A DNA stretch of 10,325 bases from Actinomycetes bacterium. GTDB lineage: Bacteria > Actinomycetota > Aquicultoria > CAJVYJ01 > JAUVQD01. This document shows positions 6,922 through 10,325 of the stretch, one piece after another. Position 1 is the stretch's first letter. Every line of letters begins with the position of its first letter. The notes beneath the pieces were generated by a model. It was not told the DNA's origin and made no database searches. It saw nothing but the letters and a program-made list of their open reading frames with translations. The DNA is taken from positions 1-10,325 of the forward strand of contig JAUWIO010000015.1 of NCBI GenBank assembly GCA_030605305.1, given 5' to 3'. Position numbers and translations under genes: made by a program.

Positions 6922-7200
6922 ATGAGAATCATACAGTCTCGTTCTTTTGAAAAGAAAACCAAGCGCTTTACAAGACAGGAAAAAAAGAGCCTAGATGACC
7001 AAGTCCGAAAAATAGCCGATGATCCGAAGCATGGACAAGAGAAGAAGGGTGATCTTCGGGGCGTTTTTGTACACAAGTTCAAGATTGAGACCGTTCAATA
7101 TCTGCTGGCTTATAGATTCACTGGAGAAGACCTTGAGTTAATCATGATCGGGCCACACGAGAATTATTACAGAGATCTGAAATCGTATCTTGATAAATAA
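6922..7200 (+). CDS. RelE/ParE-family toxin
   Basis: A 92-residue basic protein following the ParD-like antitoxin by 6 nt. Its pattern, with SFEKKTKRFTRQEKKSLDDQ, then KKGDLRGVFVHKFKI, YLLAYRF and a C-terminal GPHENYYRDLKSYL, is that of RelE/ParE-like toxins commonly found with this antitoxin family. The HENYYRDLK ending is characteristic. The molecular target (mRNA on the ribosome or gyrase) cannot be told from sequence. Only a weak ribosome site precedes it (GGA next to the ATG), so it likely depends on translation of the antitoxin. The gene seems complete and is followed almost at once by the attC at 7209. Confidence 0.85.
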   Translation: MRIIQSRSFEKKTKRFTRQEKKSLDDQVRKIADDPKHGQEKKGDLRGVFVHKFKIETVQYLLAYRFTGEDLELIMIGPHENYYRDLKSYLDK

Positions 7201-7208
7201 GCGACGGC

Positions 7209-7279
7209 ACATAACAAACCGCTCCATCAGACGTCTACCCGGTGGTCAGGCTAGCCGCAGGTGAGCTCAGACGTTGGGC
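7209..7279 (+). repeat. attC recombination site (end of second cassette)
   Basis: In order: R'' box ACATAAC (7209-7215), 5-nt spacer, L'' GCTCCATC with one extra base relative to L', a variable centre, L' GGTGAGC (7260-7266), 6-nt spacer, and R' GTTGGGC (7273-7279). The order, spacer lengths and single extrahelical base match known attC sites. ACATAAC is the perfect reverse complement of GTTATGT at the start of the same cassette (6606-6612), as expected for a circularisable cassette. It is clearly homologous to the site at 7641, sharing the motifs CTACCCGG and GTGAGCTCA. Confidence 0.85.
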
Positions 7280-7291
7280 GAACAAAAATCG

Positions 7292-7351
7292 TTGGCGACC
7301 GAAAAGCAAGAGAGAGGGACGCGACCGCTCAGATAATGCTGCGGTCGCCAA
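7292..7351. other. Competing inverted repeats at the 3' side of the lone antitoxin
   Basis: TTGGCGACCG (7292-7301) is the exact reverse complement of CGGTCGCCAA (7342-7351). A second arm, GCGACCGC (7321-7328), is the exact reverse complement of GCGGTCGC (7341-7348). The two hairpins exclude each other. The stretch lies just past the stop of the - strand antitoxin, so a transcription end structure is possible, but there is no T-run after the stem on either strand in the right place. Confidence 0.45.
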
Positions 7352-7359
7352 AAATATTA

Positions 7360-7584
7360 CTACGACGCTTTACCGAGTCTCTCAGCCAACCATATCTTGA
7401 TAATAGATTGTCGGGGTACACCCAGACGATCCGCTTCCTTATCAAGCAAACGTATCATCCAAATCGGAAAATCCACGTTTACCCTTTTCTGCTCAAGCTC
7501 GGGTCGCTTGGCCTTTGAGCGATCAAGATGCTCAGAAATATCTTTGCCCTCGTCAAATTCCTTGTCAAAATCACGGGCTTTCAT
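7360..7584 (-). CDS. Lone CopG/BrnA-like RHH antitoxin
   Basis: A 74-residue protein with an acidic N-terminus (ARDFDKEFDEGKDISEHL), a linker SKAKRPELEQKR, and a ribbon-helix-helix domain VNVDFPIWMIRLLDKEADRL followed by GVPRQSIIKIWLAERL. This is the type annotated as CopG-family or BrnA-family antitoxin, normally paired with a small RNase-like toxin such as BrnT. No toxin is found: the gene sits alone in the third cassette, on the strand opposite to all other cassette genes and to the attC orientation, and only 56 bp separate its start from the next attC. No Shine-Dalgarno sequence precedes the ATG. TATTAT lies about 30 bp upstream (complement of 7616-7621) as a possible -10 box. Overlapping + strand frames do not look like proteins. 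Confidence 0.78.
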   Translation of the reverse strand: MKARDFDKEFDEGKDISEHLDRSKAKRPELEQKRVNVDFPIWMIRLLDKEADRLGVPRQSIIKIWLAERLGKAS

Positions 7585-7640
7585 ACGCTTGAAATCGCTA
7601 GGTCGCTAAACGCATAATAAGGTGGAGGCCAGTGGACGGC

Positions 7641-7712
7641 GCTTAACAAATCGCTCCACCAGACAACTACCCGGCTGGTCGAAATAGTTGCGGGTGAGCT
7701 CATACGTTAGGC
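7641..7712 (+). repeat. attC recombination site (end of third cassette)
   Basis: The clearest attC of the window: R'' GCTTAAC (7641-7647, RYYYAAC), spacer AAATC, L'' GCTCCACC, centre, L' GGTGAGC (7693-7699), spacer TCATAC, R' GTTAGGC (7706-7712, GTTRRRY). L'' and L' pair over 7 bp with one extrahelical C in L'' (a G on the folded bottom strand). In the centre, CAACTA and TAGTTG form a further 6-bp stem with a 15-nt loop. R'' and R' are complementary at 6 of 7 positions. Spacer sizes of 5 and 6 nt match those of the classical aadA attC. Confidence 0.88.
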
Positions 7713-7717
7713 CGAAA

Positions 7718-7746
7718 TAGGCATACCAAAAAAGATATAGTACAAT
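7718..7746 (+). promoter_or_regulatory. Cassette-borne promoter for a leaderless toxin message
   Basis: TAGGCA (7718-7723; four of six -35 bases) and TACAAT (7741-7746; five of six -10 bases) are 17 bp apart. The predicted start of transcription, about 7 nt after the -10 box, coincides with the ATG of the toxin at 7753, and no Shine-Dalgarno sequence exists. The promoter begins just inside the cassette, 6 bp after the attC core. Confidence 0.6.
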
Positions 7747-7752
7747 TATGAT

Positions 7753-8034
7753 ATGTGGGAAGTCTATGAGCACCGCCGTGTTGCCAAAGGATTGAAACGC
7801 CTGCCCGTTCATATGCTCAAGCGTTATGAAAAATGGAAGGACATTGTAAGGACGACGGGACCAGAAGGGCTCAAACTTATCAAGGGGTTCAACGATGAGG
7901 CCTTGCGGGGCGAATGGAAAGGACATCGCTCCTCCAGGTTGGGAGATCAGTATCGGTTGATCTATCAAGTAGTCTCTCAAGAAATTATTGTGCTGGTCGT
8001 TGACATAACAGCGCATGACTATCGAAAGAGGTAA
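7753..8034 (+). CDS. HigB-like RelE-family toxin
   Basis: A 93-residue toxin of the RelE superfamily encoded ahead of its HTH antitoxin, the reverse order typical of HigBA-type systems. Key stretches: WEVYEHRRVAKGLKRLP, the block GLKLIKGFNDEALRGEWKGH followed by RSSRLGDQYRLIYQV, and the C-terminal VVDITAHDYRKR. The HRSSRL and HDYRK motifs are characteristic of HigB-like/RelE mRNA interferases that cut mRNA on the ribosome; the closing HDYR is in the position of catalytic residues. The ATG at 7753 has no ribosome site; an ATG at 7748 is out of frame. The antitoxin starts 4 nt after the stop. First gene of the fourth cassette. Confidence 0.87.
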   Translation: MWEVYEHRRVAKGLKRLPVHMLKRYEKWKDIVRTTGPEGLKLIKGFNDEALRGEWKGHRSSRLGDQYRLIYQVVSQEIIVLVVDITAHDYRKR

Positions 8035-8038
8035 ACGC

Positions 8039-8317
8039 ATGGATTTAAAAGAGTATCGCAAGGCAAAAAAGACTGTTGATGTATCAGTTGGTGAATCTGT
8101 ACGTATTATCCGAGAGCTTCAAGATCTAAGCCAGAATGAACTGTCAGGTTTGACAAAGATTCCTCAGTCGACAATCTCTGCCATAGAGAATAATAGGGTG
8201 AATCTAGGTGTTGAGCGCGCGAAAACTATTGCACGCGCCCTTATGTGTCATCCTGCTGTGTTCTTATTTCCAGGCTGGGATGTCAACCATAATGCTACGG
8301 TCGCCAATAATATTTAA
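8039..8317 (+). CDS. HigA-like XRE-family HTH antitoxin
   Basis: A 92-residue DNA-binding antitoxin for the preceding HigB-like toxin. It contains a Cro/C1-type helix-turn-helix: SVGESVRIIRELQDLSQNEL, SGLTKIPQSTISAIENNRVN, LGVERAKTIARAL, then the family ending HPAVFLFPGWD. This ending is usual for the family, so the protein is full length. The ATG at 8039 is preceded by AAAGAGG (8025-8031), which overlaps the toxin stop; an in-frame ATG at 8015 lies inside the toxin gene and is less likely. The good ribosome site contrasts with none for the toxin, which would favour antitoxin synthesis. No attC follows it. Confidence 0.88.
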   Translation: MDLKEYRKAKKTVDVSVGESVRIIRELQDLSQNELSGLTKIPQSTISAIENNRVNLGVERAKTIARALMCHPAVFLFPGWDVNHNATVANNI

Positions 8318-8333
8318 GTCCTACGGAGCAGTA

Positions 8334-8441
8334 ATGAGAGGGTATGTCTTAATTCCTGACCACATGCTTGAAGATCAGGATAACCTATCAGAATATCTCA
8401 ACGAGAGCTACGATTACGTAATGGCACTTGAATCAAAATAA
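8334..8441 (+). pseudogene. 35-codon reading frame, possible 3' remnant of a TfoX-domain gene
   Basis: The frame MRGYVLIPDHMLEDQDNL followed by SEYLNESYDYVMALESK has a GGAG (8325-8328) 5 nt before its ATG. Its composition and pattern (MR-x-YV-x-IP, an acidic turn, L-x-x-x-L/W, YV-x-x-L-x-x-K) resemble the last part of the TfoX N-terminal domain as I remember it. The in-frame sequence just upstream (IIFKSYGAV) could extend the likeness, but the rest of such a domain is absent and replaced by the antitoxin gene. It may be a truncated gene at the right edge of the array, or a genuine small protein after higA. I hold this loosely. Confidence 0.35.
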
Positions 8442-8456
8442 CCTGTGAATACCCCG

Positions 8457-8888
8457 CTAGTGCCGATGCTGCTCGGCGAAGAATAGGAAATAGCCATTAT
8501 TGTCACGGACGACGAATTCATCGGCCCCGTATAGCGTTTTGTGCGGCTCCTGATAAACCTCAACCTTACCTTTAAGCTCTTGATAAAGGGTGTCGATCTT
8601 GAGGACAGAAAAGTATAGCGTAAGCGCGCCGCCGGGCTTCATTTCCTTGAAGTCCGGGAGCTCTTTAGCGAGGCTGTCCCGGTTTTGGACCATCAATGAG
8701 GCGTCGCCTCTTGTCAGCATGGCCCAGACTAGGTGGTGGCCGTCTACGGACGTGTCTACTGTCTGCATCTTTTCGTCTACACCGACAGTCAGGGTAAAGC
8801 CCAGGTTATTCCGGTAAAAGGCGACCGTTTCGTTGACGTCATCGACCATGATATTGGGTTCGAGGCTTTTGAAGATTGGTTCACTCAT
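8457..8888 (-). CDS. VOC-fold (glyoxalase/bleomycin resistance-like) protein
   Basis: A 143-residue member of the vicinal oxygen chelate superfamily: one module with two beta-alpha-beta-beta-beta halves. N-terminal half: LEPNIMVDDVNETVAFYRNN and LGFTL. C-terminal half: LYFSVLKIDTLYQELKGK, then EPHKTLYGADEFVVRDNNGY and LFFAEQ, which is the usual ending with the metal-ligand Glu in FFAE. Members include glyoxalase I, bleomycin-binding proteins and dioxygenases; the substrate cannot be told. The ATG (8886-8888) follows AAGGAG (complement of 8893-8898). It starts 43 nt after the nth stop on the same strand and is probably cotranscribed. It is read towards the cassette array, ending 15 bp from the last small frame. 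Confidence 0.85.
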   Translation of the reverse strand: MSEPIFKSLEPNIMVDDVNETVAFYRNNLGFTLTVGVDEKMQTVDTSVDGHHLVWAMLTRGDASLMVQNRDSLAKELPDFKEMKPGGALTLYFSVLKIDTLYQELKGKVEVYQEPHKTLYGADEFVVRDNNGYFLFFAEQHRH

Positions 8889-8931
8889 CGTACTCCTTTC
8901 CGCTCAACACGCTATTACTACCCGAATCGGC

Positions 8932-9585
8932 CTAGAAACTGAACGCCGAGGGACAGATGTCGTTTAGGGCGCAGTCCTGGCAGTCCGGGTTGCGGGCCTT
9001 GCAGATGGCCCGTCCGTGGTAGATGAGTTCGGATGAGAACCGGTACCAGTCCTTTTGCGGCATAAGCGGCATCAGCTGCGCCTCGATCTTCACGGGATCG
9101 GTTTTGTCGGTCAGGCCGAGCCGCCTTGTTAGGCGTTTTACGTGAGTGTCGACAGGGATGCCCGTAAGCTTGCCGTAAACTTCCGCCAAGATGATATTGG
9201 CGGATTTTCGGCCGATGCCGGGCAAGGCGACCATCGCCTCGATGGTGTTGGGCATCTGTCCGTCGTACTCGTCGGCGATAACGGTACAGGCGCCGATGAT
9301 GTTCTTGGCTTTGTTTCGGAAAAAGCCCGTCGACCTGACCTCGCTTTCGAGCGTGTCTGGGTTGGCCTCGGCGTAGTCGGCGGCCCCCTGGTACTTTTTG
9401 AATAGCTTCTCGGTCACCAAGTTGACCCGCTTATCCGTACACTGTGCCGACAGGATCACCGCGACCATTAATTCGATGGGGTCGGACCAGTGGAGCGCGG
9501 TGTGCGGGTCGGGATAGAGCGGGGCGAGGCGGGCGAGAACAGTCATGGCCCGTTCTCGTATTGTGGCTGTGAGCGGCTCGGTCAT
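8932..9585 (-). CDS. nth: Endonuclease III (DNA glycosylase/AP lyase)
   Basis: Nth removes oxidised pyrimidines and cuts the abasic site in base-excision repair. The 217-residue protein has the helix-hairpin-helix LPGIGRKSANIIL (121-133) with catalytic Lys127, the catalytic Asp146 in VDTHVKRLTRRLGL, and a C-terminal iron-sulfur cluster motif C-x6-C-x2-C-x5-C (Cys195, 202, 205, 211). The early block MVAVILSAQCTDKRVN is also diagnostic. Length is normal and all key residues are present. The ATG overlaps the stop of the upstream aminotransferase in an ATGA, with only a weak AAGG ahead, so translation is likely coupled. Confidence 0.97.
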   Translation of the reverse strand: MTEPLTATIRERAMTVLARLAPLYPDPHTALHWSDPIELMVAVILSAQCTDKRVNLVTEKLFKKYQGAADYAEANPDTLESEVRSTGFFRNKAKNIIGACTVIADEYDGQMPNTIEAMVALPGIGRKSANIILAEVYGKLTGIPVDTHVKRLTRRLGLTDKTDPVKIEAQLMPLMPQKDWYRFSSELIYHGRAICKARNPDCQDCALNDICPSAFSF

Positions 9586-10325
9586 GCCTTATTCGTCGGC
9601 GGGCGCTGTTTTAGCCACGTCTCCAAGCGATTGCATCCTTCGCGCAGTTCAGCGAGGGAGTTGGCATAGGAGAAGCGCAGGTAACCTTCGGCGGCGGAGC
9701 CAAAATCGATGCCGGGAGTCACGGCGACTTTGGCATCACGTAGTATTTCTAAGGCTAAGGAGTAACTGTCGGTGCTCAGGTGTTTGGCATTTGCCAAGAC
9801 ATAAAAGGCCCCGGTGGGCGCGATAGGGATGCCGAAGCCTAAGTCGCGCAGGCGGGGGACGAGCCATCGACGGCGCTCATCATAGAGTTTTGTCATTCGC
9901 TCCAGTTCGACCCGCGAGTCACCCAGGGCCGCCAGGGCCGCTTCCTGTGAGATGGTCGGCGGAGAGATAAAGAGGTTTTGCTGTAACGTTTGGATCGGCC
10001 GAACCAGGTCCGGAGGGACAATGATCCATCCCAAGCGCCAGCCGGTCATCGCGTAGAACTTGGAAAAACCGTTAATGACGACCACTTCATCGGTAAATTC
10101 GAGCATCGTATGGCCGTGTCCTTCATAGACCATGCCGTGGTATATCTCGTCGGACAGGATCAGGACGTCATTGTCGGCTGCGGCTTTGGCGAGGTCGGCC
10201 ATGACCGGGGCAGTGAGGACGACTCCGGTCGGGTTGGCCGGAGAGTTGATGACCGCCGCTTTGGCGCCCTTAGCTGCGGCGGCGAAAAAGCGTTTCGAGT
10301 CTATCTGCCAACCCTCATCTTCGCC
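9582..10325 (-). CDS. Class I/II PLP aminotransferase, N-terminus missing (window edge)
   Basis: The frame is open to the right edge; the visible 247 residues are the C-terminal two thirds of a fold-type I aminotransferase of the aspartate aminotransferase family. Motifs in order: INSPANPTG (NPTG loop), LSDEIYHGMVYEGH with the PLP-contacting Asp and Tyr, INGFSKFYAMTGWRLGW with the PLP-binding Lys (codon 10059-10061), and RFSYANS with the Arg that binds the substrate carboxylate. An in-frame ATG at 10200-10202 is internal, since NPTG lies upstream of it. The substrate is not certain; members act on aspartate, alanine, aromatic amino acids or others. It is the first visible gene of the unit with nth and the VOC protein. 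Confidence 0.93.
   Translation of the reverse strand, partial: GEDEGWQIDSKRFFAAAAKGAKAAVINSPANPTGVVLTAPVMADLAKAAADNDVLILSDEIYHGMVYEGHGHTMLEFTDEVVVINGFSKFYAMTGWRLGWIIVPPDLVRPIQTLQQNLFISPPTISQEAALAALGDSRVELERMTKLYDERRRWLVPRLRDLGFGIPIAPTGAFYVLANAKHLSTDSYSLALEILRDAKVAVTPGIDFGSAAEGYLRFSYANSLAELREGCNRLETWLKQRPPTNKA

Larger units (their letters stand above)
5733..8317 (+). mobile_element. Integron cassette array without integrase (CALIN) carrying toxin-antitoxin modules
   Basis: Between two blocks of chromosomal genes lies a set of small modules each bounded by attC-like sites in the same orientation. Proposed cassettes: first, about 5733-6606 (phd/parE-like); second, 6607-7273 (parD-like/relE-like); third, 7274-7706 (lone antitoxin on the - strand); fourth, from 7707 (higBA-like), with no recognisable attC at its right end. 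Boundaries follow the rule that recombination falls between G and TT of the GTTRRRY box. No tyrosine recombinase of the IntI type is encoded here, and both flanks are ordinary genes, so the array is a CALIN in this window. The island is visibly AT-richer than the core genes. TA modules with their own promoters are typical cargo of large sedentary chromosomal integrons. The left and right limits are the least certain part. Confidence 0.75.

Noticed and set aside
7261..7609. Two + strand open frames (7261-7518 and 7397-7609) across the third cassette
   Set aside because: They lack ribosome sites and recognisable motifs and run opposite to a clear RHH antitoxin; the first also begins inside the attC.
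5529..8456. The island as an IS- or phage-derived element
   Set aside because: No transposase, phage gene, terminal inverted repeats or target-site duplication is visible; the attC architecture explains the layout better.

Overview
The window looks like the chromosome of an actinobacterium-like organism, probably an early-branching or uncultured lineage. The best clue is an integration host factor of the mycobacterial mIHF type placed directly before gmk, rpoZ and coaBC, an order characteristic of Actinobacteriota. A primary sigma factor with a long Lys/Ala/Thr-rich linker fits this. I cannot place it below phylum level, and the phylum itself is an inference from gene order and recalled protein sequences.

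Layout. (1) 1-3120, + strand: the 3' part of dnaG overlaps the primary sigma factor gene by 16 bp, and a hairpin spanning the sigma stop codon may end this unit. (2) 3137-5528, + strand: a near-consensus promoter (TTGTCA, 17 bp, TATAAT) drives mihF, gmk, rpoZ and coaBC, whose genes overlap or nearly touch. In classical actinobacteria metK and priA often follow; here they do not. (3) About 5529-8441: an AT-richer accessory island of small genes. It holds three complete type II toxin-antitoxin (TA) operons (Phd/ParE-like, ParD-like/RelE-ParE-like, HigBA-like) plus one lone RHH antitoxin on the opposite strand. (4) 8457 to the right edge, - strand: an aminotransferase (cut by the edge), nth and a VOC-fold protein, read as one operon-like unit.

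The main discovery is that the island is built as an integron cassette array. Two sites (7209-7279 and 7641-7712) have the full attC layout: an RYYYAAC-like box, a 5-nt spacer, an L'' box with one extra base, a variable centre, an L' box, a 6-nt spacer, and GTTRRRY. A third (6582-6612) looks like an attC that lost its centre by deletion between short repeats. The 5' box of the 7209-7279 site is a perfect reverse complement of the junction 600 bp upstream where its own cassette should begin, as expected for an excisable cassette. No integrase gene lies between the flanking chromosomal genes, so this is best described as a CALIN (cluster of attC sites lacking an integrase) loaded with TA modules.

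How the parts work together: the left half is housekeeping (replication priming, transcription initiation, nucleoid/DNA binding, GMP phosphorylation, RNA polymerase omega, coenzyme A synthesis). The right flank is amino-acid metabolism and base-excision repair. The TA cassettes between them would make loss of the array costly. The array's right end has no attC and abuts what may be the 3' end of a TfoX-like gene, suggesting a deletion or decay at that edge.
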